A stretch of 64,000 bases of DNA from Pseudomonadota bacterium (GCA_027487795.1 JAIYCX010000031.1:151291-215290); one strand, 5' to 3'. Positions 19,165 to 28,521 are shown, counted from the stretch's first letter. Numbers and translations are program-made. The notes: generated from the sequence alone by a model not told the origin.

Positions 19165-20031
19165 TTACTTTTGAGCGAACTCAACTTTAGGTAATTTTTT
19201 ATCAGTTCCATACTCTACTTTCGTAAGAACAGAAGTAATACTACCCACCAATACTTCACTTTCTAATTTTAGAATATCTCGCTTAGAATCTTTTGATATC
19301 CAAATATAACCTTCTCTAAATCTATTTTCACCAGCAGTATCTGTTAATTTTACTACCTTAGGTATAACTTTATATGCGTCTCTTTCAACGCCCATAATTT
19401 CTATCTTCTCTTCGTCTTTTACAACAAAAGTAATAATATAACGGTGCTTACCATTAAAAACATCAAATGAAGCACTACTGCCTGGTTTAATACTAATACT
19501 TCTTGCAAAGAAAGCAGCCGTTATTGGATCAAGGGTAAAATTATTCGATTTAAAAGTCTTTACTTCCTCAGTCTTTCCATTTTTCTCATAAACAGACTCA
19601 ATTTGGCCATCTGTTTTAAATTGAATAGTATAATTTTTAGCCTTATTATTTTCAATTTGTTTACTAACAAATTTAATTGGCTGAAAAGATTTGGCATCAA
19701 AACTACTTTCGCTTGAATGTCTTAACTTATAAAAGAGATCAATCACCTTTCCGCTTTTAGCAGAAGCTTTTACAAAAGTTGATGAAATTTTTTCATCATT
19801 TGAGACAGCGACACTAGCCTCTCCAACTGTTAATCCTTCCCAGCTAACTTGATAAGTATAACTTGCCTCAGGTAAAGGAGTAATTTCTGGAGAATACTTT
19901 TCCGTTACTGGACTTACTGACCCTGGCTCTATATATTCTGCTTTTACAAATTCAGTGACAGAAAAATAACTTCCTAAACAAACGAAGGAAAAAATAATTA
20001 AAGACGTAATATTATTTAGTCTAAAATGCAC
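19165..20031 (-). CDS. DUF3108 exported protein
   Basis: 288 residues with a signal peptide (hydrophobic residues about 8-27). The body matches the DUF3108 pattern: YQVSWEGLTVGEASVAV near the start of the domain, FYKLRHSSESSFD, LDPITAAFFAR and REGYIWISKDSKRDILKLE. The family is predicted to be a periplasmic beta-rich protein related in fold to lipoprotein carriers; its function is unknown. It is convergent with the small gene at 19021 and divergent from the gene at 20133. Confidence 0.8.
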   Translation of the reverse strand: MHFRLNNITSLIIFSFVCLGSYFSVTEFVKAEYIEPGSVSPVTEKYSPEITPLPEASYTYQVSWEGLTVGEASVAVSNDEKISSTFVKASAKSGKVIDLFYKLRHSSESSFDAKSFQPIKFVSKQIENNKAKNYTIQFKTDGQIESVYEKNGKTEEVKTFKSNNFTLDPITAAFFARSISIKPGSSASFDVFNGKHRYIITFVVKDEEKIEIMGVERDAYKVIPKVVKLTDTAGENRFREGYIWISKDSKRDILKLESEVLVGSITSVLTKVEYGTDKKLPKVEFAQK

Positions 20032-20132
20032 TGTTGTAATTATAAGGGTAAATAAATTGTTATTTAATATTTCGAATACTAGCAGTTGTTATGACGTTTT
20101 AGAAAATTGTTTCATTTAAAGCACCTACTTAA

Positions 20133-20720
20133 TTGATAGAAAAAGAATCCCCACATTTAGCATCAATCTTAAAAAGAGAATTTGGTAATATTTCTAGAAT
20201 GTTACAAGATTCTTTTGATTTTTCCTTAACTCACGGCGGTGCTCTGGAACTTGGATTTTCAAGACCTGAGGGACAATCATTTAATCCTAGGCTAGCAAGA
20301 ATACCAATAATTGCATTTCAAGCTATAAAAACAATTTCAGAAAAAGATATGGCTAATTTAATAATTAGCCCTACTTTAAATATAGATCTCAATAAAAATT
20401 TAGAGACAATTGCTAATTGTAGTCTAATAAATACAGACTGTCTCAAAGAGGTAGATGAAATACTAAATTATGTTAAATTTACATATATTATTAATGAAGT
20501 GAGCGACTTTGAAAAAACTAAACTAAACAATATTAGTATAATTGCAGCAAGCTCTTTATTCATTGACAGAATAAGACATGCACATCAAGTTGGAACAATT
20601 GAAGTGAATAATTGCTTAAGCGAAGTATCATTTTATAACGAACTTGCTAATGATGTAGTACCTTCATTTTGTGGTATTATTAATAGTTGGAGTAATAAAT
20701 TCAGTAGATTAAAGTCTTAA
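20133..20720 (+). CDS. hypothetical protein
   Basis: 195 residues; no recognised domain. The start is TTG at 20133, the only choice that keeps the whole N-terminus (next Met is residue 23); the ribosome site is weak. The protein is mostly helical, soluble, with no signal peptide, and has short conserved-looking blocks RLARIPIIAFQAIKT and DRIRHAHQVGTIEV. It is 11 bp before plsC and probably cotranscribed with it. I do not recognise it. Confidence 0.6.
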   Translation: MIEKESPHLASILKREFGNISRMLQDSFDFSLTHGGALELGFSRPEGQSFNPRLARIPIIAFQAIKTISEKDMANLIISPTLNIDLNKNLETIANCSLINTDCLKEVDEILNYVKFTYIINEVSDFEKTKLNNISIIAASSLFIDRIRHAHQVGTIEVNNCLSEVSFYNELANDVVPSFCGIINSWSNKFSRLKS

Positions 20721-20731
20721 ATTAAAAAACA

Positions 20732-21490
20732 GTGCAAGAAATAAGAAAACTTCCAGCTCCAAAGTTATTAGAATATATACTTTTTCCTATATTCATTTTT
20801 TGCTTTTTTCTTACACTTTGCGTCTTTGATATCATTCAAAGAATATCATCGTTATTTGGACAAAATGTAATTGATAAAGCTGCACTATATTTTAATAAAT
20901 CCATTCTTAACTGCCTTAAAATCCTAGGTACAAAAATTGAATTTAAAACAAAAGATGAATTACCTAATACAGGTCCATGCATCATTGTTTCTAACCATCA
21001 ATCCATGTTTGATATACCGCTAATTCACTGCATGTTTCAGTCTGTAAGACCAAGATTTATTTCCAAAAAAGAACTGGCTCGCTATATTCCTGGTGTTTCA
21101 ATTTGTCTAAAACTATCCAGAGCTGCAATTATTGATAGATCAGATGCAAATCAAGCCATCTCTGAAATCAATAAATTTTGTAGTTTTCTTAAACAAAATA
21201 AATTTTCTGGTGTCATCTTTCCAGAAGGTACTAGAGCTAAAGATGGTGTTTTAAAAGCATTTAAAAAAAGAGGGCTAGAAACATTACTTAAAGAAACAGC
21301 TCCTTGCTACGTAATTCCAGTAGCAATACAGAACTCATGGAAGTTTCAATATCGAAAATTTGGGCCTATCCCTGTTGGAATAGAACTAGTTATCATCTCA
21401 GGAAAGCCGATATTCGTACAAGAAGATACTACAGACCGAAGTCTAAGCTCTAAAATTGAGGATGAAATCAAAAAATTATTAACTAATTAA
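20732..21490 (+). CDS. plsC: 1-acylglycerol-3-phosphate acyltransferase
   Basis: Membrane acyltransferase making phosphatidic acid, 252 residues. An N-terminal hydrophobic segment (residues about 14-33) is followed by the acyltransferase motifs NHQSMFD (H89-x4-D94), FISKKELARYIPG (109-121) and FPEGTR (163-168). The start is GTG at 20732, with no earlier in-frame ATG in the spacer. It sits in a lipid-and-envelope neighbourhood before a glycine-zipper lipoprotein. Confidence 0.92.
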   Translation: MQEIRKLPAPKLLEYILFPIFIFCFFLTLCVFDIIQRISSLFGQNVIDKAALYFNKSILNCLKILGTKIEFKTKDELPNTGPCIIVSNHQSMFDIPLIHCMFQSVRPRFISKKELARYIPGVSICLKLSRAAIIDRSDANQAISEINKFCSFLKQNKFSGVIFPEGTRAKDGVLKAFKKRGLETLLKETAPCYVIPVAIQNSWKFQYRKFGPIPVGIELVIISGKPIFVQEDTTDRSLSSKIEDEIKKLLTN

Positions 21491-21550
21491 TTGCTATTCC
21501 AAATTCAGAGTAATATTATATCCACAGTTATAACTTTCTATCTAAAGATT

Positions 21551-21973
21551 ATGAATAAAAAAACTTGGGCCCTAATTTCTAGTTCTTTAATATTTGCCTC
21601 TTGTTCAACTGGTCCTTCTAGACCAATATTCTTTCCGAATGATCACTACCGCCAAGTAGGATCTTTTCAAGCAGAATCAGATACTACTCAATGTATGGCA
21701 ATGGCCGATGAGTACGTTCAAGATCCATCAGGCTGGGCTAAAGCTGGAAAGTCTGCTCTAGGTGGGGCAGCAGTTGGAGCTGGAGTTGGAGCAATTGGTG
21801 GAGTAATCACTAAAGGAGCAGTAGGAAGAACGACAGCAGCAGGTGCAGCGATAGGTGGGCTTTTAGGAGCAGCAAGTGCACTTAGTGAAGTTAATGAAAA
21901 AAGTGCAACTTGGAAGCAGTTTGTAGATGCTTGCCTAAGAGAAAAGGGTTATGAACCAGCTGGCTGGAAGTAA
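21551..21973 (+). CDS. glycine-zipper lipoprotein
   Basis: 140 residues from ATG 21551 (a TTG at 21491 in the same frame would add an unlikely leader). The signal segment WALISSSLIFASC ends in a lipobox cysteine. The central part AALGGAAVGAGVGAIGG-like stretch (GKSALGGAAVGAGVGAIGGV) followed by TTAAGAAIGGLLGAA is a glycine-zipper transmembrane pair as in Rcs/SlyB-type outer-membrane lipoproteins. Its last 23 bases overlap the next gene. Confidence 0.7.
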   Translation: MNKKTWALISSSLIFASCSTGPSRPIFFPNDHYRQVGSFQAESDTTQCMAMADEYVQDPSGWAKAGKSALGGAAVGAGVGAIGGVITKGAVGRTTAAGAAIGGLLGAASALSEVNEKSATWKQFVDACLREKGYEPAGWK

Positions 21974-23282
21974 TTCACAATTAGATACTCAATCTAAGGC
22001 ACTAAAATTAAATTTAGATCCTAGGATATACGGTACCTTCGCGGAAATAGGCGCGGGACAAGAGATTGCCGGCTGGTTTTTCCGCGTAGGTGGGGCTTCT
22101 GGTACGGTTGCTAAAAGCATGTCAGCTTATGACATGAAAGTTAGTGATGATATCTATGGTAAAACCACTAGATATGTATCAGAAGAAAGACTTAAGTCCA
22201 TGTTAGAGTATGAATATAAACTACTAAATGACAGACTAGGCGAATCAGAAGGAACTCAAAGAACTTTTTTCGCTCTAGCAAATACTATTTCAGCAAGAAA
22301 CTATGCAGGAACTAACGAATGCCACGGCTGGATGGGTATACGTTTTCAAACAGAATCCTTAAGAGAACCAAATGACATACTACTGCACGTAAATCTCTTA
22401 GACCCCGACAACCTTCTTCAACAAAAAGCAATAGGCACGCTCGGAGTTAATCTCATTTACTCTGCTTACCATAATAATAACTCCATTGAAGATTTTCTGA
22501 CTTCATTAATGGATGGATTAACATCAGAGAGAATAGAAATTGATGTTGTTAGATTTCTCGGTAAAAAATTCTCCGATAGAGACGATCACCTCTCCGGAGC
22601 AATGCTAGTTCATAGCGGATTAGCAAAAGCTGTTATTTTCTCACCGGATGGCAAATTGATTCAACCATCTTCTTTAATTAGAAAAAAAGCTGCATTAATT
22701 GAAAGAGGTGCTTTTAGAGCTATAAATGAGCTAAAAGCAGAGACCCTTGAAAGAGCCAAAAAAGTATTTTCTGAAGATAGTCATGAAAATGATTTCAACT
22801 TCATAACTGAATTTTCTATGTGCTCAATAAATCAGGAGAAGAAAACGACTCCAAGCGAAGCGATTCAAGTAATAAATTCTCTTACTGGAAGAAATAGCTA
22901 TATCATGATTAGCTCATTTTCATGGTTCTATAGTTTATCACATTATATGAGAAGATACACCAATGAGCCTCTCTCCTTTATGATGGGTATAAGTACTGCT
23001 ATTAGACTACTTGATGAAAGTAGTTACGATGAAGAGTCCGGAGAACTTCTAGAGGCAATAGGTAAGTTATTATCTATAGGTGTAAAGATATTAAGCTATC
23101 AAATGGATTTAGATGCAGTCCTAAATTATTTAAAAATTAAAGATCTTTCAGAAATTAATTGGACCTATTTAGAAAATAATTCAAGTAGCAAATCTATTTC
23201 TTTAAAATCAATAATTCCAAACAGTAATAAAGCACACTTATATAACTATTTAATATCAAGTGGATATTTAAAAGAAGTTTAA
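21951..23282 (+). CDS. conserved hypothetical protein (FAEIGAGQEIAGWFFRVGGA motif)
   Basis: 443 residues, soluble, no signal peptide. The N-terminal block DPRIYGTFAEIGAGQEIAGW then FFRVGGASGTVAKSMSAYD and DIYGKTTRYVSEERL reads like a strongly conserved family; I recall such proteins as widespread and uncharacterised, but cannot name a function. It overlaps the lipoprotein by 23 bases and ends 7 bases before nadA, so it may belong to the NAD/Fe-S group. Two domains look likely: a conserved N-terminal 270 residues and a more variable helical C-terminus. Confidence 0.75.
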   Translation: MNQLAGSNSQLDTQSKALKLNLDPRIYGTFAEIGAGQEIAGWFFRVGGASGTVAKSMSAYDMKVSDDIYGKTTRYVSEERLKSMLEYEYKLLNDRLGESEGTQRTFFALANTISARNYAGTNECHGWMGIRFQTESLREPNDILLHVNLLDPDNLLQQKAIGTLGVNLIYSAYHNNNSIEDFLTSLMDGLTSERIEIDVVRFLGKKFSDRDDHLSGAMLVHSGLAKAVIFSPDGKLIQPSSLIRKKAALIERGAFRAINELKAETLERAKKVFSEDSHENDFNFITEFSMCSINQEKKTTPSEAIQVINSLTGRNSYIMISSFSWFYSLSHYMRRYTNEPLSFMMGISTAIRLLDESSYDEESGELLEAIGKLLSIGVKILSYQMDLDAVLNYLKIKDLSEINWTYLENNSSSKSISLKSIIPNSNKAHLYNYLISSGYLKEV

Positions 23283-23289
23283 ATTTTCT

Positions 23290-24222
23290 ATGAATAAAGA
23301 ACAGATCATTGAAGAAATAAACTCTCTAAAAAAAGTTAAGAATGCAAGTATCCTTGCTCATTTTTACCAAGATGGTGATATTCAAGATATTGCAGATTTA
23401 GTAGCAGATAGTCTGGGCTTAGCTCAGGCTGGAAAAAATTCCACTGCTAATATTCTGCTTATTGCTGGTGTTCATTTTATGGGAGAAACAGCAAAAATAT
23501 TATCTCCTGAAAAAACTGTTTTAGTACCAGATTTAAAAGCAGGATGTTCACTAGCTGATAATTGTCCTGCTGATAAATTTTCTGATTTTATCTCCAAGTA
23601 CCCTGATCACGAAGTAGTAACTTATGTAAATTGCTCAGCAGCTGTTAAAGCGCTAAGCACAGTGCTTTGTACATCTTCTAATGCTGTAAAAATTATAAAT
23701 TCAATTACAAAAGATAAGCCAATAATATTTGCTCCCGATAAACATTTAGGAAATTACCTAAAACGTATCACGGGACGCGAAATGATCATATGGGACGGAG
23801 CTTGCATGGTGCATGAAGCATTTGAAGCAAGAACGATAATTGACTTAAAAAGAAAACATCCAGAGGCAATTGTTTTAGCCCATCCAGAGTGTCCAGAAGT
23901 TGTCTTAGATCTAGCTGATCATATTGGGTCTACAAGTTCACTACTAAATTATTCTATTAAATCAGATGCAGAGTCTTATATAGTTGTAACTGAATCTGGC
24001 ATAATACATCAGATGGAGAAAAGTTCTCCAAATAAAAAGTTTATTCCTGTTTCAAACGATAAAAACTGCAACTGTGCGGAATGTCCTTATATGAGACTTA
24101 ATACTCTAGAAAAAATTAGAGATGCGCTACGATTTGAGGAACCAAAAATAGAAATTCCAGAAGAAATTAGAGTCAAAGCAGTAAAACCTCTTGAAAGAAT
24201 GCTTGAAATTAGTGCTTCCTAA
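23290..24222 (+). CDS. nadA: quinolinate synthase
   Basis: 4Fe-4S enzyme condensing iminoaspartate with dihydroxyacetone phosphate in NAD synthesis, 310 residues. Family blocks are ILAHFYQDGDIQDIADLVAD (21-40), GVHFMGETAKIL (60-71), GCSLADNCPAD (85-95), WDGACMVHEAF (168-178) and AECPYMRLNTL (263-273). Cluster cysteines are Cys86, Cys172 and Cys265. No nadB or nadC is nearby. A cysteine desulfurase follows after 6 bases and probably supplies sulfur for the cluster. Confidence 0.96.
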   Translation: MNKEQIIEEINSLKKVKNASILAHFYQDGDIQDIADLVADSLGLAQAGKNSTANILLIAGVHFMGETAKILSPEKTVLVPDLKAGCSLADNCPADKFSDFISKYPDHEVVTYVNCSAAVKALSTVLCTSSNAVKIINSITKDKPIIFAPDKHLGNYLKRITGREMIIWDGACMVHEAFEARTIIDLKRKHPEAIVLAHPECPEVVLDLADHIGSTSSLLNYSIKSDAESYIVVTESGIIHQMEKSSPNKKFIPVSNDKNCNCAECPYMRLNTLEKIRDALRFEEPKIEIPEEIRVKAVKPLERMLEISAS

Positions 24223-24228
24223 AAGCAA

Positions 24229-25392
24229 ATGAATAACACCATCTTTTTAGATAATAATTCTACAACACCACTAGATCCAGAAATTAGAGCAAAGTACATA
24301 GAAGCACTCGATGCTTGCCTTGGAAACCCCGCATCTAACCACACCGCCGGATGGCTTTCAAAAAGCTATTTAGAAGAAGGCAGAGAAAAAATTGCAGACT
24401 CTCTCAATACGTCACCAGAATGTATTGTATTCACCTCTGGAGCTACTGAGGCCAATAATATTGTTATACTAGGCTACGCTAATCAAAATTCACAATGTAG
24501 ATTTATCACAAGTAAAATTGAGCACAGTAGCATACTAGAGCCATTATATTATATAAAAAGCACTCAAGGTCTAGAAGTAAACTTACTAGAAGTAGATGAA
24601 ATAGGCCTAATCAAGATAAATGAAAATATATTAAATCATGATTCCCAAACCCTAATATCTATTCAACATTCAAATAACGAGATAGGAACGATACAAGATC
24701 TCAATAAATTAAAATCTCTGATTACTAGTAAAAAGTACTTAATACACTCAGATATTTCACAATCATTTGGCAAATTACCCTGCTCTTTTAATGATATTGA
24801 TGCAGATATTTTAACAATTTCCGGACATAAAAATCATGCTCCTCTAGGAATCGGTGCAATAGCTTTTAGATCTAAAAATATTCTTAATAATTTTCAGTCT
24901 ATTTTTAAAGGCGGAAATCACGAATTTAATCTTAGGCCGGGGACTCAACTAGCAGCACTGGCATACGCATTTGGAAATGCAACTGAAAAAAGTGTCTCTA
25001 GTCTAAAAGAAAGTCATGAATACATATCAGAACTCACAAACAAACTTTATGCAAATTTAATTAATAATATATCTGGAACTATATTATTAGGCCCAGCTAT
25101 CAATGACAGACTTCCTGGAAATCTTAACTTAGCATTCCCTAAAATAGATGCTAAAACTTTAGTATCTAAAATATCTTCTAAAGTTTGCTGCTCAACAGGA
25201 TCTGCTTGCTTAAGTACAAGTGGTAAAAACTCTCATGTGCTGGAGTCACTTCCCATAAGTGAAGAAGTAAAATCAAGTGCCATTAGATTTGGGGTAAGTA
25301 AATTTAATACTAGTGAAGAAATTAATAAGGCAGTTAAAATCATTACTAATAAGTATGCCGAGCTAATACAAAAAGGAGAGCTCTTACTTTAG
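24229..25392 (+). CDS. cysteine desulfurase (NifS/IscS class)
   Basis: PLP enzyme of 387 residues releasing sulfur from cysteine. Key residues: TSGATEANN (69-77), His99, SGHKNH with the PLP lysine Lys201, and the persulfide cysteine Cys327 in STGSACLS. It starts 6 bases after nadA, so it likely builds the NadA cluster, as NifS-like NadS proteins do in other bacteria. The general iscS of the organism may lie elsewhere. A strong hairpin overlaps its stop codon. Confidence 0.9.
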   Translation: MNNTIFLDNNSTTPLDPEIRAKYIEALDACLGNPASNHTAGWLSKSYLEEGREKIADSLNTSPECIVFTSGATEANNIVILGYANQNSQCRFITSKIEHSSILEPLYYIKSTQGLEVNLLEVDEIGLIKINENILNHDSQTLISIQHSNNEIGTIQDLNKLKSLITSKKYLIHSDISQSFGKLPCSFNDIDADILTISGHKNHAPLGIGAIAFRSKNILNNFQSIFKGGNHEFNLRPGTQLAALAYAFGNATEKSVSSLKESHEYISELTNKLYANLINNISGTILLGPAINDRLPGNLNLAFPKIDAKTLVSKISSKVCCSTGSACLSTSGKNSHVLESLPISEEVKSSAIRFGVSKFNTSEEINKAVKIITNKYAELIQKGELLL

Positions 25393-25413
25393 CTCTCCTT
25401 TGTTAAACCTTTT
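25372..25413 (+). terminator. intrinsic terminator after the cysteine desulfurase
   Basis: AAAGGAGAGCT (25372-25382) pairs perfectly with AGCTCTCCTTT (25391-25401), an 11-bp stem with an 8-base loop, followed by a partly T-rich tail. The stop codon lies in the loop/stem. It ends the 20133-25392 transcription unit. Confidence 0.75.
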
Positions 25414-25457
25414 TAAAGCATATTGACTATGGTCTACAACTTGGGAATATTAGCTTT

Positions 25458-25967
25458 TCACGAACGTCTAAAAACTATCCTTTCAGATTTTTGCCCTCCC
25501 GTTTCGGCAAAGACTGTTCCAATTTTTCCCATTTTCAAATGGTTAGCAATACGATACATAGGCGTATTTTGTACGTGCGTTCTGAATAAGAATCCCCTTG
25601 AATGAGTCATACAATCAAGAATTCTCATCATCGACAATCCTACATTTTGTCTTCGTACCTTTTGACTAACGACAATATCAGAAATATAAAAATCATTCTT
25701 ACTCGCACCTAAGGATATCAAGTCGGCATTATCTTTATAACTTGATAACAACATTCCAAATGCAAATCCAACAACATTAGATTCCTTATCTAGCGTAATC
25801 AAATATGTACTATTTGCGAGCAGGCCTCTTAGATAATCTTCAGCATCCGTGTCTATCCATGTTTCGCACCATGGGTAACAGCTAAAGCCTTCACAGTAGA
25901 TATCAACCATTTGCAGCAAATTACAATAAGGAACTTCTAAACCTATATTATAGCCCCAATTGATCAT
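25458..25967 (-). CDS. GNAT-family N-acetyltransferase
   Basis: 169 residues with a GNAT layout: central beta strand FYISDIVVSQKVRRQNVGLS, where R-R-Q-N-V-G matches the acetyl-CoA pyrophosphate loop Q/R-x-x-G-x-G/A, then a helix (SMMRILDCM) and FRTHVQNTPMYRIANHLKM near the C-terminus. The substrate is unknown. Its upstream region carries a long palindrome (26004-26030). It is convergent with the nadA operon. Confidence 0.75.
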   Translation of the reverse strand: MINWGYNIGLEVPYCNLLQMVDIYCEGFSCYPWCETWIDTDAEDYLRGLLANSTYLITLDKESNVVGFAFGMLLSSYKDNADLISLGASKNDFYISDIVVSQKVRRQNVGLSMMRILDCMTHSRGFLFRTHVQNTPMYRIANHLKMGKIGTVFAETGGQKSERIVFRRS

Positions 25968-26003
25968 AGTTCTTCTCCTCCTAAAAAACCTTGAAACAAA
26001 AAC

Positions 26004-26030
26004 ATTCGATCTGATATTATCAGATCGAAT
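26004..26030. promoter_or_regulatory. 12-bp-arm palindrome upstream of the GNAT gene
   Basis: ATTCGATCTGAT, a 3-base ATT spacer, then ATCAGATCGAAT: a perfect inverted repeat of 12 bp per arm. It lies 37 bp upstream of the GNAT start, with no T-run on either side. The long perfect symmetry fits an operator for a dimeric repressor, although a short transcript hairpin is also possible. The rest of the 255-bp spacer (26031-26222) shows nothing reliable. Confidence 0.4.
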
Positions 26031-26222
26031 GGCACAGGACTAAACCAATGCCTTCTACTCGTCTACCCAATTAAATTTTGTTAAGTTTAAAGTCTACGGC
26101 AGTTTGCCAAGACAATAGAAGAAATTACAAGCCTTGATGGCTTAGATGAAGATGTATTTTTGAAATAGAGATACTCATATTACTAATTTATAATACGAAT
26201 AAAATTAAAGTCAACTAAAAAA

Positions 26223-27119
26223 TTAACTCAATACTTCTTTGAGATAATAATCCGGCATCTTATAAGGATTTAGTTCAATATGTAATTTGGCTCGTTTAAC
26301 TGTTTTTTCATCACTTTGAAGTGCTTCTTTTAAAAATTCTGGGGACTTCAATAAAAAAGCTCTCATAGAACCTTCAGGATCATTTCTATAAGCACTAACT
26401 AACTTACTTTGCTCTTCATTTAAGTAACCTAGTTGCTCTCCTAATTTAAAAAAATCATCATTTATTTCTGCTAAGTTAATAACTTCCGTTACTCCAGATG
26501 AAGTTAAATTATGAACCCCACCTTGAAGACGATCTACACAATTAATAGACAAGTCTATATTCAAATCTAAATTTCGTAACGCCGGAATCCATTTAGTTAA
26601 ATAACTAGAGCCTACTGTTAATAAATCTGCAACATGAATAACTTTGTGACTGTCGTTAAAATTATCGGAAGTTAAAACATTTCCAGCTTCATTTAAAATA
26701 CTTTTATCGTTAAATAAATAAAGATGTTTGATGCGAAGTTTTTTTGCTAAGGGAACTGAAAATAACCAGTCCCTTCTTTGTCCGCCTGATATTATGAGAT
26801 TAGAACTATTTTTTTTATCGTTCAAAATCCCATAATTTTCATTTATTATTGAAGCCATCTCATCAATAACTAATTTATAGCTTTCACTTTTAGAGAGAAT
26901 ACTATCTAAAAGAGGTGGTAACTCCTTAACTATCAGCGATGGCCTTTTAGCTCTTTCGTCTAAAAAACTTAATACCCTCTCAGCATTTTTTTGTCCGCCG
27001 CAAATGAAATGGGTATTTACATAAAAAGGACAAAGCAATCCTGATGTAAAAAAATAAGGCTTTTCTGCCGGTGAGAAAGTTAAGGCACCACTCTCAAATA
27101 AAAGTGATTTATCAAACAT
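26223..27119 (-). CDS. orotate phosphoribosyltransferase-like protein
   Basis: 298 residues. The N-terminus FESGALTFSPAEKPYFFTSG resembles the start of orotate phosphoribosyltransferase-like proteins. SGGQRRDWLFSVPLAKKL (150-167) and VIHVADLLTVGSSYL (about 199-213) fit a type I phosphoribosyltransferase fold, the latter near the PRPP loop position, though the acidic pair of the PRPP motif is not typical. A C-terminal helical tail of about 70 residues is extra. It is 7 bp downstream of fumC in the same direction. Substrate unknown. Confidence 0.55.
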   Translation of the reverse strand: MFDKSLLFESGALTFSPAEKPYFFTSGLLCPFYVNTHFICGGQKNAERVLSFLDERAKRPSLIVKELPPLLDSILSKSESYKLVIDEMASIINENYGILNDKKNSSNLIISGGQRRDWLFSVPLAKKLRIKHLYLFNDKSILNEAGNVLTSDNFNDSHKVIHVADLLTVGSSYLTKWIPALRNLDLNIDLSINCVDRLQGGVHNLTSSGVTEVINLAEINDDFFKLGEQLGYLNEEQSKLVSAYRNDPEGSMRAFLLKSPEFLKEALQSDEKTVKRAKLHIELNPYKMPDYYLKEVLS

Positions 27120-27126
27120 AGGCCTA

Positions 27127-28521
27127 CTACAGTCCTGGCTTTGTCATGCTGAATAAATCAAGAACTCTATCAAGTTCTTCATCTGGTAGCACCTTTTCTT
27201 CTTTAGCTACTTCTCTTAAAGACTTACCTGTTTGAAAAGCTTTCTTTGCGAGCGCTGCAGATTTGTCATAACCAATAATTGGAGCAAGTGCAGTACAGGT
27301 AGCAATACTAGCTTCTGCTAAATGAGCTAATCTATCAACATTTGCTTCGATTCCCTCTACACATTTTACAGCAAAGTTCTTAGATACCTTAGAGAGCAGC
27401 TCTATTGATTCTAAAATTGCTTGAGCCATAACTGGCATCATAACATTAAGCTCAAAATTAGAACCAAGAATACCACTTAAAGTACAGACACTGTCATTTC
27501 CAATTACTCTTGCACAAACCATTAACACCGATTCTGCAATAACAGGATTAACCTTACCAGGCATAATTGAAGATCCTGGTTGAACTGATGGAATATTCAA
27601 TTCTCCCAGTCCACATCTAGGTCCACAAGCAAGCCATCTAATATCATTAGCAATTTTAGCAAGGCTTGTTGCAATTACTTTCAGTTGGCCAGAGACTTCA
27701 ACTAAACCATCTTTAGCAGCTTGAGCTTCAAAATGATTTATTGCTTCAAAGAAAGGTAAATTAGTAGCTTTAGAAATTTCAGCAACTGCTAACCCAGGGA
27801 AATCTGGATGTGTATTTAATCCAGTTCCTACAGCTGTTCCACCTAAAGGTAATTCAAATACAGAAGTTAAAGATCTTTGTATTCTCCATATTGCTTGCTC
27901 TACTTGCCTTTCATATCCACTAAATTCTTGGCCTAAAGTCATAGGAGTAGCATCTTGAAGATGAGTCCTGCCCGTTTTAATAATATCTTTAAATTCTTCA
28001 GACTTATCTGCTAGTGCTTTCCTTAAATACTCCAGTGAAGGAATTAACTTTTCTATTAATCCTAAAGTAACAGCAACATGAATAGCAGTTGGAAAAACAT
28101 CATTAGAGGACTGACTCATGTTTACATGGTCATTTGGGTGTATTTTAACATCTCCCTTATAGATTTCCCCTGCTCTGTGACTAATAACTTCATTCGCATT
28201 CATATTAGAAGAAGTTCCAGAGCCTGTCTGATATACATCAACTACAAAATGTTCATTGAGCATGCCTTTTCTTACTTCTTCTGAAGCTAAAAATATAGCC
28301 TCACAAACTTCATTATCTATTAGACCTAAGGCGTTATTAGCTTTTGCTGCTGAGCCTTTAACTAAACCAATAGCAGAAACTAACTCCTTAGGTATTCCCA
28401 CTCCTGATATTTGAAAATTTTCTACCGCTCGTTGAGTCTGAGCTCCGTATAATGCAGATGTAGGAACCTTCATCTCCCCCATCGAGTCTTTTTCTACTCG
28501 AAATTTATCAGACATATTCAA
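27127..28521 (-). CDS. fumC: fumarate hydratase class II
   Basis: TCA-cycle enzyme interconverting fumarate and malate, 464 residues, the usual class II size. Signature GSSIMPGKVNPV lies at about residue 320; QTGSGTSSNMNANEVI and GRTHLQDATPM are also typical, and HVNMSQSSNDVFPTA marks the substrate site. It heads a short minus-strand unit with the phosphoribosyltransferase-like gene and is divergent from the HDOD gene at 28666. Confidence 0.97.
   Translation of the reverse strand: MNMSDKFRVEKDSMGEMKVPTSALYGAQTQRAVENFQISGVGIPKELVSAIGLVKGSAAKANNALGLIDNEVCEAIFLASEEVRKGMLNEHFVVDVYQTGSGTSSNMNANEVISHRAGEIYKGDVKIHPNDHVNMSQSSNDVFPTAIHVAVTLGLIEKLIPSLEYLRKALADKSEEFKDIIKTGRTHLQDATPMTLGQEFSGYERQVEQAIWRIQRSLTSVFELPLGGTAVGTGLNTHPDFPGLAVAEISKATNLPFFEAINHFEAQAAKDGLVEVSGQLKVIATSLAKIANDIRWLACGPRCGLGELNIPSVQPGSSIMPGKVNPVIAESVLMVCARVIGNDSVCTLSGILGSNFELNVMMPVMAQAILESIELLSKVSKNFAVKCVEGIEANVDRLAHLAEASIATCTALAPIIGYDKSAALAKKAFQTGKSLREVAKEEKVLPDEELDRVLDLFSMTKPGL

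Noticed and set aside
26090..26166. Possible gene remnant ending TIEEITSLDGLDEDVFLK
   Set aside because: The frame is closed by an upstream stop and has no start codon; 25 residues are too few to call a pseudogene.
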